From NCBI GenBank assembly GCA_026119855.1, contig JAOWBW010000112.1, positions 930,001 through 994,000 on the forward strand: a stretch of 64,000 bases of DNA, in the 5' to 3' direction. The position numbers and the translations under genes are program-made. This document shows, piece after piece, positions 43,996 through 55,046 of the stretch. The stretch's first letter is position 1, and each line of letters starts with the position of its first letter. The DNA is from Campanula takesimana. Taxonomy: Eukaryota > Streptophyta > Magnoliopsida > Asterales > Campanulaceae. A model generated the notes under the pieces. That model saw nothing but the letters and a program-made list of their open reading frames with translations, was not told the DNA's origin and made no database searches.

Positions 43996-43997
43996 TA

Positions 43998-44071
43998 CTC
44001 CCTCTGTCCCCAAATGTGTCAAATTTTCTCTTGATTAAGAGCAAAATTAGACATTCATTTTGGGACGGAGG
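43998..44071. mobile_element. Miniature Stowaway-like MITE (74 bp)
   Basis: CTCCCTCTGTCCCCAAATGTG pairs with CATTTTGGGACGGAGG, TA on both sides. Confidence 0.75.
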
Positions 44072-44379
44072 TAGAACTATAAATTAAAAAATCTCTACAG
44101 ATTCCATTAAACCATTGAGCAAAACATTAAAACTAATATGCACATTTTGTCAGGCCTAACCCCACTACCAACCCCACTATTTTCTTTACTAAGCTTTGTA
44201 GAAATTATTTTACTACAAGGCATAATAGAAAGGTACCATGCCAAGCATGAATGTTAAGCAATACATATCAAGTACTTTAGTCACCACTGCCAGTCACCAT
44301 ACATCTTATGGAAGTACAGCAAAAATGAAATATCTGATAAGTTTCAAGAATGGCGCAAGCATTGAAAGGGAATCCAACT

Positions 44380-44700
44380 ATTTATTCAATGAACTGCTAC
44401 AAACTATATATAATACCTCCAGATTTCAATTATGACATTTCAGGACGGAGGGAGTATGTAGTTTTCTGATTCCAAAAATAGCAAACCCAAATTTAATATG
44501 CTGGCTTTTTGTTTGTTCATTTATGTTATAAATCCAACTATTTATTCTATGAACTGCTACAAACTATATATAATACCTTCAGATTTCAATTATGACATTT
44601 CGGGATAGAGTGAGTATGTAGTTTTCTGATTCCAAAAACATTTGTGTCAAAAGAAAAGTAGGATGATCATTGCGGGACGGAGGGAGTATGTGGTTTTCTG
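44380..44700. repeat. Repeated MITE right-end block
   Basis: ATGACATTTC(A/G)GGA...GAGTATGTAGTTTTCTGATT occurs three times (about 44430, 44595, 44670), once preceded by a duplicated 60-base block (ATTTATTC(A/T)ATGAACTGCTAC at 44379 and 44540). Confidence 0.7.
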
Positions 44701-45736
44701 ATTGCAAGAAACAAACATTAAATCGTACACTTATGTGCTAGATTGTATACATTACCTGCCATAAATTACAGTAGCAACAGGAAGAGTGTTATGTATCGGA
44801 GGTGTGGCAGAAGCAGCTGAAGAGAGACCATGTGCCACTGTGATTGGTTAGGAGTGTCGGTAGGAGAATCCTCCTCAGCCCCAGCATCAATTAATGGCAA
44901 GTCGGGGAGGCTCGTATCGTGGTGCTGACTAGGAAGAAGTAACATTTCTCCCCTGGCTACAATGCATACCTCATTTACCCTTACCTCTAGGCATCTACAT
45001 GTAAAATAAAATAGAAAAAAAGAATAAATAATATAGAATTTAACTACCATAAAAAGAAATGTAACAAAATATTAAATAATAAGAAGACATAAACTTTTAA
45101 GCTTAAAAGAATATCAATTAAGATGAATATAACTAACATTAACTTGAATTATCACTTTCACAATATCCTAAATCAACATCATCACTTTCATCATTTGCAC
45201 CAACATATATATTAAATCTAAGAGTAGTTAAGTTCTTTTTTTATACAAACGCAACATGAGAGGATATCAAATCATGTCAGGTAAATAGTCGTGAAATCAA
45301 TGAAAATGCCCGTGTTATCACAATATTTAGATTTCAGATTTAGACTTGGTGATTCAGGAACTCAAATGCCGGTGTACCAAAGGATAAAAGTTAAAATCTT
45401 TCTGGTCTAAGAAAGCAATAAAGTAATTTCTAGGCTAAGAAAGGAATAAATGAGTTCTAGTACAATATTTAGCAACAATCCAGGTTCTTGCATCATCATC
45501 CATCCAATCTGTTCATCATCAGGTTGTCCTAAATGCCAAAACCCTTAAAAGCACAGCTTCATCACATAACCTAATTCAAAAACTTCCTGTGTGCACATAC
45601 ATTACTCAAGACAGTCATATTTTCTTTTCGCACACATTCACAAAAACAAAAAGTCGGCCAAACACTAGTCAAATTAGGGCAAAATACCAGGTAAAGGCAC
45701 TTGAATAAATAAGAAAAATAGAGGATATTCACTTAC

Positions 45737-45772
45737 ATTCGAAATCGAGAGAGGTGAAGCCTGCGCCTCCAT
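45737..45772 (-). pseudogene. Likely first coding exon of the CACTA gene
   Basis: Minus strand ATG at 45772 opens MEAQASPLSISN and is followed at once by a strong splice donor GTAAGT (complement of 45731-45736). Beginning at the right end and reading inward is the usual CACTA layout. The next candidate exon (44766-44994, after ...CATGTAG) does not keep an open frame with it, so the gene is probably dead. Confidence 0.45.
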
Positions 45773-48118
45773 CGCTGGAGTGTAGACGACCGGACTGGAA
45801 TCCGGAATGAAGACGGCCGGACTAGAAGCCGGAGTGAAGACAACCGATTGATTCGGCCGGAGTGGGAGTAATCGCCTTTGCCCTAGATCGCAAATGTCAT
45901 CGAGCCTCTGGAGTCAAATCGGTGCTCTAATTTTTTAACCTAGGCGTGAGAACCCGATATACTAATCTATTTCTATTTTCTTAATTTTTATTTTTTTATT
46001 TAAATTTCTTACCGACGGATAGTATCTGTCGCTAATCCGTCGATAGAAAAAACAATTTAATAATTTACCGACGGTAAATATCCGTTGTTAATCTTGAAAA
46101 ACAAAGAGTCAATCATACTATCCGTCATAAATCCGTCGGTAAAAATGCGCACAACTTTTTGGCGCCACATTTTCGACGGATTAGAATCGGAATGGATTTC
46201 GTCGACAAATCCCTCACTAAATCCGTCGGTATATCGTCCCAAATTGCATGTTTTGTTTCCTTCGATAAGTCATCGTTATTCCGTCGGTAATCTGTTGCCG
46301 ATATTGACAGATTTGAGTCCGTCAGTAAATTCCGTCGGTATCTGCCAATTTTCTTGTAGTGCAAATTACAACGTTTGAGCTTTACACTAACTCAAGATCT
46401 ATTTTCTATGAAAGAACAAATCCTAGACAAAACCGGTGTATCTCTTAATGAAAGATCTAAGTGATCAAACTTAAAGAGGTGTGTGTGTATTCTTAGTTTT
46501 AAGGCTCTTTAGATCTATGAGATTTAGAGCACAATAAAACTAAAGTGTTTTTACTTGAGGATCTGGGCTAAGTATGAAGGTATGAAGATGTTCTTGAGGA
46601 ATCTGGGAATTCAAAGGGCAATCTTCAAATCTTCAACAAATGCTTGAGAGAGAAATTCTGAAATGCTTAGCAACTTCAAATGGTTGAAGTTATGGGGTAT
46701 TTATAGTAGAGCCCCAAAAACTAGCTGTTGGAAATCCCTTGTGGATAAGGTTAAAGGACAGATGTGCTGGAGCTCATTGAGTGGAGCACGTGTCCTTTTA
46801 TAGTCGTTAGACACATAACACAAATATGACCGTTGTGGACAGGTGTCCTCAAATCTAGGTGCACATGTGTTATTTATCCACCGTTTGATCTTTGGAAAAG
46901 TTTGAATCTCTTCAAGTATTCATGTCTTCAATAAATCCCAAGTGTTGAATCAATCATCATAGAGGCGCATTGAGCCAAAGGGGCGCATAGGCCATTGAGG
47001 TGCGTAACACGGCGCGCACCAAAAGGGGCGCATAGGCGCAGAGCATTGGCGCATGGCGTGTGGCTCAATTAAACTTGTGATTTTTCTTGAATCTTGATAT
47101 CTTGCCCTATTCCTAAGCCTAGTCTATTCAAATGGACTACCTAAAAAATGAAGTATAAATACTTCTTACATATGGGTCTAAAGTCCATGAAATAAAACTT
47201 AGGTGATGGATCAATCAAATCTAAATAATCCTATACATTGAATACTGAGATATATGTAGGCATACCCAACAAAAAGATTGTGATATATTCTATGAGGATA
47301 AACGAACTTCGTTGAGTTATATTAATTGGGTAGTCATGAGGGATTGCTAGAGTCCTCTCATGATTTATGAGTTTGACCTTGGTTGAACTCATTGCCAACT
47401 TAATATAATCCTATGGGGTCACACACAAAAGAATGAATTGATCAAAAGGCTAAAATTGGAAAAAGTTGTCAAACTGATTTGGCACGACCGTGCCGATTTG
47501 AGAGCACGGCCGTGCCAGAATGTTTTGAACATTCGCACCATTTTTCACGACCGTGCCACTTTGTGAGCACGACCGTTCCAGAGCGTCTGTGCTGGTTTTT
47601 CAGCAGTTTAATTGGGTGACGGGATTTAGGTTTCCTAGGTCATTAAGGGTTAATGACTATGGACTATAAATACATATTTTCACCATCTATTAAACTAATG
47701 CAACCCAATATGTTTGAGAAAAATAATTCTTGATCCAAGATTGAGAATCAAAGAGCAAGAACACATATTATTCATATAGCCTTTGAAGATTAGAAAAACG
47801 TGTTTTCTAATAGATGGATCAAGCAGTCTGGATCTAGAATTGTTCTAAATATTCATTCGCGTGTGGATACACATAGAGGGTGCTTCCTTTAGCATCTCAA
47901 GTTCATGTTCCTATGATCGTGATCCGAAGAACGTGGAGAAGATCAAATCATAAATCTTGAAGATTTGAAGATCCGAAAAATTTAAGCTCACAACAAGGGT
48001 TAGTATTCTAAATTCATCTTGTATTTAATTTAATCATCATGAATGGATCTTGGGGCTCTAGAGTTTTGTTGATTTTTATATTCCGTCTCTGCTGCGCATG
48101 GTGCCTTAAAACCCAGCA

Positions 48119-49867
48119 GTAGACTATTTCTTTGAAATAGTATTACACTTATTTTTAAAATGACCTGAAGTGTGACAATATTGACACACTTTCCCTATGT
48201 CAGAAGATTCATTAGAGAAATAATTTTGATTAAAGGCACGTTCTTTCACAAAACATATTTTATGTTTATCACAACTCATAGAAGAAGTAATTTTATCTAA
48301 TGATTCTCAGAAACCAATACCTGCTTTAAGAGGCCTACCCAAGTTAAGGATCTCATCCAATTTGGATGATCCATAATTGAGTTTCTTCAAGGTGGTCTCG
48401 GCTAAAGTCAATTTGGCCTTGACTTTATCTAGCTCAGCATCTCTCTTCGATGCATGAATTTCCAATCGAGTCAAGTAGGCCTTGAGTCCATCATTCATCT
48501 TGGTTAATGATTTAACTGTTTTGTTCTCATTCTTCCATTCCTTGAGCAACTCCTTATAAAGATCTTTCAAACCAGTAATGAGTTCATCTTTGCTCAGCTC
48601 ATCCTCTTGTGAATTTCCTGCGTCAAGGTTAGTGGAAACCATGAAACAAACATCATTATTTAAACTGAAATTGTTATATCTGACAGGTGTGGTCTTAGGT
48701 ACTATCACAGACTAGATAACATCTGAAGTAACATGTTCAGTATCTGTGTCACTTAGTGTGACAAACATGGTTGTTTGATCTGGTTCTTCATCCTGTACTG
48801 GTCCCTCATCTTTATTGTCACTTAGGGAAACCCATAAGTTTTTTCCCTTTTTCCTTAGAGTGTTAGCACACTCGTTTGCATAGTGACCCCATCCCGAACA
48901 AGCATGACATTGAATTGACTCAATGTATTTTGGATCAGATCTTGATTGATCTGAGGATGCCCTACGCATTGGGTTTGACTTCTGAGAAGATGGGAGAGAC
49001 CTCTTTGGCATCGAATCATATACCTTGGTTTGTTGCTCCTTTGCTTTTACGTGCATTTTTTCATTGTTAAATTTTTTTAACCATAGCATTATATTTCCTA
49101 GCAAGTAAAGCAACACTAGCATTTTAATCCAATTCTTCAAAATTTTCTTCTTCATCTTTTGAAAAAATCCAAAGATTGCACTTTCAAATCAATATTTTTC
49201 CCCTTAGAAGCTTCACTTTGTTCAAGGAGATTTGACTCAATTTTTTTCAAAATACTCATTAAAGAATTGATGTCCATAGTAGAAAGATTGTGAGCTTCTT
49301 CAATTGATGAAACTTTCATATCGAACCTCTCCGAAAGAGTTCTATAGCTTTTGAAACAAGTTCTTTGTTAGTAAAAGGTTCACCTAAATGTTGACACTCA
49401 TTTGCAATATCAAATAATTTTTCAAAATAAGATGAAATAGTTTCATTTTCACTCATCCTCAACCTTTCAAACTTGCTAGTAAGAGTTCTAAGCTTATTTT
49501 CACGCACGCTACTATCACCATCACAAAATCTTTGTAAAGTGTCCCATGCCTCCTTAGCAGTGGAACTATTTTGAACAAGTTTGAAAATATGCATATCAAC
49601 CCACTCAAAAATAGCATTAAGTGCTTTTTCATTGAAATTAGTTTGATTAATCTCTTCATTAGTCCACTCATATTCAAGTTTGACTTGAACGTCACCATGT
49701 TCATCCAGAGGTAACATAGGAAGAGAGTAACCATTTGTTATAGATCACCAAGCTCGAAGATCAATTGATTTGATATGCGAGCGTAGACGGATCTTCTAAT
49801 AAGCATAATTCGAGCCATCTAAAACAGGAAGTCGTTTCTGATTGGGATTAGTAGGATCGAAATCCAT
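48119..49867 (-). pseudogene. SIRE-like gag, degenerate
   Basis: Minus strand. Starts at 49867 (MDFDPTNPNQKRLPVLDG), soon after the primer-binding site, and meets a stop after about 23 codons. The core (49316-49717) has KLVQNSSTAKEAWDTLQRFCDG and ENKLRTLTSKFERLRM. It contains two CCHC zinc knuckles, CHACSGWGHYANEC (about 48890) and CQYCHTSGHFKNKC (about 48170), and a coiled-coil-like charged part between them. There are several stops and frameshifts. It is cut off at 48119 by the solo LTR, with protease resuming at 40404. Confidence 0.88.
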
Positions 49868-49905
49868 GACAAAGGACCGAACCACTTAGTAACGTCAAGT
49901 GACCG

Positions 49906-49918
49906 GGCTCTGGTGCCA
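49906..49918 (-). promoter_or_regulatory. Primer-binding site of SIRE-like element
   Basis: Minus strand TGGCACCAGAGCC, two bases after the 5' LTR; a derivative of the initiator-tRNA-Met site TGGTATCAGAGCC. Confidence 0.8.
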
Positions 49919-49920
49919 AT

Positions 49921-50875
49921 TGAAATTGTTTGTCAAAGGCTTCTGAGAATAAGTGTTATCTCAAGTGCTAGGTAACACTCCAGATAACACACAGAGACGA
50001 ACAACACACACCTGAGAATAAAAATAGTTTGTAAAAGAGTTTTGCAGCGGAATAAATAGCACAAGAGTTATTTTTCTCAAGTTATGTAATTATAACTTGA
50101 GAGAGCCACAAAGGCAAAGACTTTATATTCAATATAAGTACCAAATACAAAGCCAAAAAGTTTCCTATTGCTATTACAATGTATGAGCTATGGAACTAAA
50201 TAGAACAAAGTACAATGATCCTATCCTAGCCAAAACACACTCAAAGCTGAAGTATTTGAGTGTGGAGAATAGTGTATGGGAGGGAGTATCCAATGAGCCA
50301 AGAGTGTACTTTGATCTTGTGCTAAGGATGTAATATTGGATTATCTTCAATGTCCACACCTTTAGCATATTTATAGTCTTCAAATAAACAGCCTTAGGGC
50401 TGTAGTGGACGAGTGGGTAGAGTGTGTGAGCTTGCTCTCCTATTTTCGAGCAATACTTGATCTTCTTTCCTTGATTTTCTCAACCGCACACTTGAAGCTC
50501 AAGTTCTCGCATCACCTTGTTGTACTCCATGCTTCTCCACACTTGTCCTCTTTAATTTTATCAGCAACAAATCTTTGAATAAGTCTTTCCCACGTTTTTC
50601 TCATTTAACCACATGTTTAACATGGTGAAAGTTGTCCAACAATCACCATTTATGTGTAACTTTCATTTAACCCATTGTCCATGTATTAGGCTCCAACTTC
50701 CTGCTTATAATATCATGCAATATGGACCAACAATACAGCCATCAAGAAAATAATATTAGGACATTAGCATAATAATTGTTATGGAAAGAAATGTAAAACT
50801 ATAACACAATTTCCGTCAAGTAACACTTGACTGTCAGTGGTAACATCTGAGGTAACACCTCTGTTTTCACTAACA
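49921..50875 (-). repeat. 5' LTR of SIRE-like element
   Basis: 955 bp, matching the 3' LTR at 30444-31247 apart from a 150-bp length difference and scattered changes, so the insertion is older than the short LTR element at 3181. Confidence 0.92.
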
Positions 50876-50880
50876 TATTG

Positions 50881-52058
50881 TTTTTCTAAAAAGTGGGAAT
50901 CTTAAACTAAGAAGTTAGACTAATATGGATTTAGGGATGATGTGTAGATATGTACAAATATACTAATAAAGATACATTCCTCCTTGGTGGAGTAACTATT
51001 TCTTGACTTAGAAGGAAGATTGTCAATATAATCACCTATTTATTAGGAAACTATATGGTCGATAGATATTCTTGTAAAACCGAGATAGTAAGCAGAATTT
51101 GATTGGTCAAACTATCATTTATTGTGATAGTGTAACTACTTAAATATTTAAAATAGATCTCAAGCATCATGAGATGACCAATCACATTAAGATTAGATGT
51201 CATTTCACCACAATCATTTGTCGTAAGAGTAGATGTAGTTCTATAATATAATTCTACGAAGAGTGTTTGCATACCCTGCGGTTAAGACTTTATTGAAAGA
51301 GACTTTATTATCCTTGTGTGGATCCAATCCCATATTATATTTGCGTTTTTTTTTTAAGAATGCATTGTTGACATTATTATTTTTATTATTGCTTGAATTT
51401 AATACATGTTATTTCATTCCGTATTAAGTATATGGATTGTAATTATATATGGCATACATTTAATTACAAAGATGTCTAAAGGACTTGAATTGGCCCACTC
51501 GCATGGGTAATTCACATTGTCGCTAAACGAGAGAGCAATATCAGATAATAATGTATTTGACACGTTGTTAGGGGGGTGAGAAAATGACGTTATCATACAT
51601 TTCCTTAACATACGGTTAAGATGAGACATATTTTATAAATGGGTCAATTCGAAGTTTATTGTTCACGACTTCGAATGGCCTTGTGTGTGAGACTCTTGAG
51701 AGGCACTAGAAGAGTGGTTGCTTTTAAAGACTCATGCTAGATGCTGAATTGGCAATAGACTAAGATTCGTAAGGTGTTTGAATATGACATGCCCATTTGA
51801 GTGGGAGTTCCACCGTAGCATACATACCGTGTACGTGACTATGAAGCGACTTAATAAAGTGATTGAATTTTCCCTGTTTCATCACTGTGTGACTTCTAGT
51901 GATCAATATGTGATCACACTTATTGTTTATGTGACTTAGAACTATGTCAAGAATCTAGAGATTAATGACGTTAATTTGGCATGCCGCCCAAATAGCTTTG
52001 CACTTATAGTTAGCCTCCTCGGAGCATCACCAAGAAAGATGTTAATCTAAAGAAAATT
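50881..52058. other. Unassigned non-coding sequence, possible old LTR/retroelement remnant
   Basis: No gene recognised. The style of 51640-52050 (TTGTGTGTGAGACTCTTGAG, GTGATCACACTTATTG) resembles plant LTR U3 sequence, but there is no partner or TSD in the window. Confidence 0.4.
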
Positions 52059-52540
52059 GACATGAGTATCTATGGAAGACAATTATGATATGCATCTTTT
52101 TTTTGTGACTCAATATCCAGGCTATCTTATTGAGCATACATTTCAAAAGGTTGTTCTTGAGCACGTAAAAACCACTGCTTATGAGGGGTGAAGGGTGTTT
52201 TAAAAAAATAATGTAATTATAATGTATGGGGCATAGATAAAAATTTTATACTAACGAGATATCTTATGTTGGTAGATGAAATTTGATATAGCACTCATAT
52301 CCTTTTATTCTTTTCTTGTAAGTCGCACACCTCACTTCTTGCATAAAGAGGTGGGTATTTAACGGGTTTAAAGAATAAAAGATGGTAAGAGTGACATCCC
52401 TATTTTGATCGAATGTGAGAAGTTGGACTTTGAGTCTTTTAGTCCTATAACGATACATTCAATGTGTGATAATACTAAGCTTGTTGGATAAGATAGCTGC
52501 GTACAATCCATATGGGATGTAACTCTGTGACCTCATTGAA

Positions 52541-53077
52541 CTACAATAAAAACTCTATAAATTAATAATGTTGGCACCGGTAAAATTTATTAAATTGTAG
52601 AGTTATCAATTTACTGATAAATTGATAATTATTAATTTATTGAGTTTTAGAAGGTTCAACGAATTTCAGATTTTTGTATACACCAAATTCATTGAATACT
52701 ATGTATGTAATAAGTTGAAAGTCATTGGAAGTTCATCTACAACGTATTTTTAAAAACAAACTAGTATATAAACGACATGAAGACTCTAAAAATTCAACAT
52801 ATCTTATACAATGACATCTCATCTAAAAGGTGTTGCAAAATCAACTATAATCATATTTCACTAAATTGTAATAATTATTTTTTAAATTTCTAAGGACTAT
52901 TAATTTATAATTTCCGTGGGACCTATAAATTATGTAGGGGTCTCTCAGAAAATTATTATATTATTATTTTATCGATCTTTGTAATTTTTTCAACTGGCCC
53001 AAGTCGGGCCTGGACAATTTTTTTATTTTAGAGAGTTTTCAATTTATCGAGTAGTAATTTAAAGAGTTTCTACTGTA
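52541..53077. mobile_element. Small TIR element (TACAGTAAAAACTC family), copy in repeat B
   Basis: CTACAATAAAAACTCTATAA on the left pairs with the reverse complement of the right end, TACAGTAGAAACTCTTTAAA. AATTTATCGA / TAAATTGATAA blocks are further inside. Non-coding. Confidence 0.7.
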
Positions 53078-53079
53078 TA

Positions 53080-53324
53080 CTCCCTCCGTCCCAGCTCACT
53101 TGAGACCTCCTCAAAATAGCCAACTTTTATAATTTTATACTGAATCTACCCAACCACTCATTCTCTCTCTTCATTTTCCACCAATCAATTTATTCAATCA
53201 ACACTACTATTTACCCCACTCATTCTCTCTCTTCTATTTTAACCACACATTTTCTTTATTTTATTCTTTTTCCTTAGTTATTGTGGCCACCTCTTAGATC
53301 TTAAGTGAGGTGGGATGGAAGGAG
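53080..53324. mobile_element. Stowaway-like MITE in repeat B
   Basis: CTCCCTCCGTCCCAGCTCACTT pairs with AAGTGAGGTGGGATGGAAGGAG, TA on both sides. Complete version of the remnant at 21417. Confidence 0.9.
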
Positions 53325-54076
53325 TATAGTTTAAGGTACTTGTAGACTAAAATATATACAATTCAATTAAGCTATAAGCACATATATTCTCCACCCATAT
53401 AGATCTCAGTCTATTTACTATTTCTAGGCTATCGTAAGCCTTGGATGATGAGGTTGGAATCGTAGCTAAATGTGTGACTTCGTGGCATCAGCTCGACGAG
53501 AGAAGCATGGTGATTGCAGACACAAGTATTTTTGGGTTCATAGCTCAATCGAAAGATTTTGGCAACCGTAGTTTGGACGAATTTGTTAAGAGGTTTTCCG
53601 ATGTACCCATTTATTATTAGTCCTTAAAAGTGGGGGATCGATCTCATGCCGCATAAATCCATTATGGATGCCCTTAGTCTATCCACCATACAAGAGTATA
53701 ATGAAGTTTGATGGGTCTTCTAAGTCATTGAAGTTATCTAAAAATTTCTTATCTAAAAAAAATTGAAAGTTTCAAATCAAAGAAAGGTAACTTTTGTTTA
53801 TGAATATCACTAAGGATTTATCTTCTTCTTCTTTTCTTCTTCTTTTTTCTTTTTTTCATTATTTTTTTAAATTTGCATTCAAAATAGATTTGGATATATG
53901 AAATTACAAGTGATTACTCGAGTTCAATTTAAAGGTAGATTGTTATAATTTTGGCAAATTCTAAAGATAGTGAAAGGGGGTATGGAGACTGACAAGAGAA
54001 TACTGCTACTCTAGAAATATAGCCAGGAGTTGAAGTAAGACGGGTCAAAATATAAACTAAATCCTATACTCCATAT

Positions 54077-54541
54077 TGTTGGAACAATTTCTATCCCACT
54101 AATGCCATAACTCAAATCTGGGACAAGTTAGAGAGGAGAAGATGAAGGCAGAAGCGTTACCTGTTGAATCCATCTTCAATGTTGCTTAGAGAGAATGATG
54201 AAGAAGAAGTAGGGAATGAAGTACTTCTAAATGATAGTGCCTTTCTCACTTGTCTTCTTAACACTAATAAAGAGAGTATAGAGAGAATAATGAATTGTAT
54301 TTAGTATGTTTCTAAGGCTGATGGAAGGCCTTTATATAGAAAACAAATAGGCACTTCATTTAGGGACTACACCCTTTCATATAAGTGGTGTGAATTTACC
54401 ATTTTGCCCATCATAAATAGGTAATATTACACCTCAGGAATTCTACACATTATTTTTTTTCTACACTTTATATTAACATTATAAGTATGATTACATGTAT
54501 GGAATTAAATAATGACTTGTTATACAATCCATGTTCTAACA
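54077..54541 (-). repeat. 3' LTR of second copia element
   Basis: 465 bp. A minus-strand TATATAAAGGCC lies near 54333. The left flank CATAT is the potential TSD; its partner lies outside the window. Confidence 0.85.
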
Positions 54542-54880
54542 ATCTCCCACTTGGGTTGCATAACAATGTCTTTCCTTTAATCATAAGTATAATACAAATG
54601 ACAACCCTTATGTGCACTTTGTTGTCATTCATAACAATCCCGTCCATTAGTCATACAAGTATAAGGACTAAAGGGGCCGTCGTTGTAATTGATTCGCAAC
54701 TAAACCCACAATAATCACGTATACATATCCAACTAAATGACATAGATCAAAATATAGATGTGTAGCATGGAACATAATGAATATATACATATTCTTCCAA
54801 CTAGTCCAACTTAACCAAATGAGATCAAAACATTAAATATTGGAACAATTAATGAAAGAACAACATAAACTCCCACTATA

Positions 54881-55041
54881 TTAAATGTTATCAAAAGTTG
54901 TTAGACCCATATGAGCAACATGCTCGTGAAACACTAAAGGAGATAACGCTTTAGTAAACAGATCCGCTAACATGGAGTTTGTTCCTATAAGTTGTATTTC
55001 TATTTGTTCATTATGTACTCTTTCTTTTACAACAATAAACT
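54881..55041 (-). pseudogene. Copia RNase H C-terminus
   Basis: Minus strand KFIVVKERVHNEQIEIQLIG, TNSMLADLFTKAL and VFHEHVAHMGL, the standard end of copia pol. It continues directly from SKHIDI at 57130-57150 once the solo LTR is removed. Confidence 0.9.
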
Positions 55042-55046
55042 TAATG

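Larger units (their letters stand above)
41519..46361 (-). mobile_element. CACTA (En/Spm-type) element, defective
   Basis: Ends CACTACAAGGAAACAGGCAG and, reverse complemented, CACTACAAGAAAATTGGCAG. A 3-bp TSD, CAA, lies at 41516-41518 and 46362-46364. Dense subterminal repeats of CCGACGGAT / CCGTCGGTAA occur over 41540-41780 and 46010-46350. It is 4.8 kb and keeps only gene fragments, on the minus strand. Confidence 0.96.
41044..47271 (-). mobile_element. Solo LTR, minus orientation, split by a CACTA element
   Basis: On the + strand TGTTGGTCCCAAAGG...GGCATACCCAACA. The flanks AAAGG and AAAAG are an imperfect 5-bp TSD. CTACTATAAATACCCC on the minus strand near 46690 is the TATA box. The GGGGGGTGAATAG block near 41090 is a common plant LTR feature. 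About 1.38 kb without the CACTA. Confidence 0.8.
40405..48118 (+). mobile_element. Solo LTR between SIRE gag and protease, split by nested elements
   Basis: Starts TGTTAGAGATTATTCCC and ends AAAACCCAGCA. GGACTATAAATACAT at 47657 is its TATA box. Without the nested LTR and CACTA it is about 1.48 kb. Gag coding lies on the right and protease coding on the left, in SIRE order, so this is an insertion. A clean TSD is not evident (CAGGA versus GTAGA), so the ends are slightly uncertain. Confidence 0.78.
30444..50875 (-). mobile_element. SIRE-like copia retrotransposon with nested insertions
   Basis: LTRs at 30444-31247 (3') and 49921-50875 (5') on the minus strand share ends TGTTAGTG...CAATTTCA. 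A perfect 5-bp TSD, TATTG, lies at 30439-30443 and 50876-50880. Gag, protease/integrase remnants and an env-like ORF lie in the order expected for SIRE/Maximus copia elements. About 11 kb of the 20.4 kb is later insertions. RT and RNase H are not recognisable, so an internal deletion removed most of pol. Confidence 0.93.
52059..54076 (+). repeat. Dispersed repeat copy B
   Basis: Matches copy A (17791-18221 joined to 20784-21936) and is uninterrupted at the point where copy A holds the solo LTR. It carries extra sequence after its MITE (about 53325-53695) that copy A lacks. Its right end is cut by the copia LTR at 54077, so the rest may lie beyond the window. Confidence 0.87.

Noticed and set aside
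46057..46378. Overlapping frames on both strands
   Set aside because: They cover the CACTA subterminal repeats; the CCGTCGGTAA units keep frames open.
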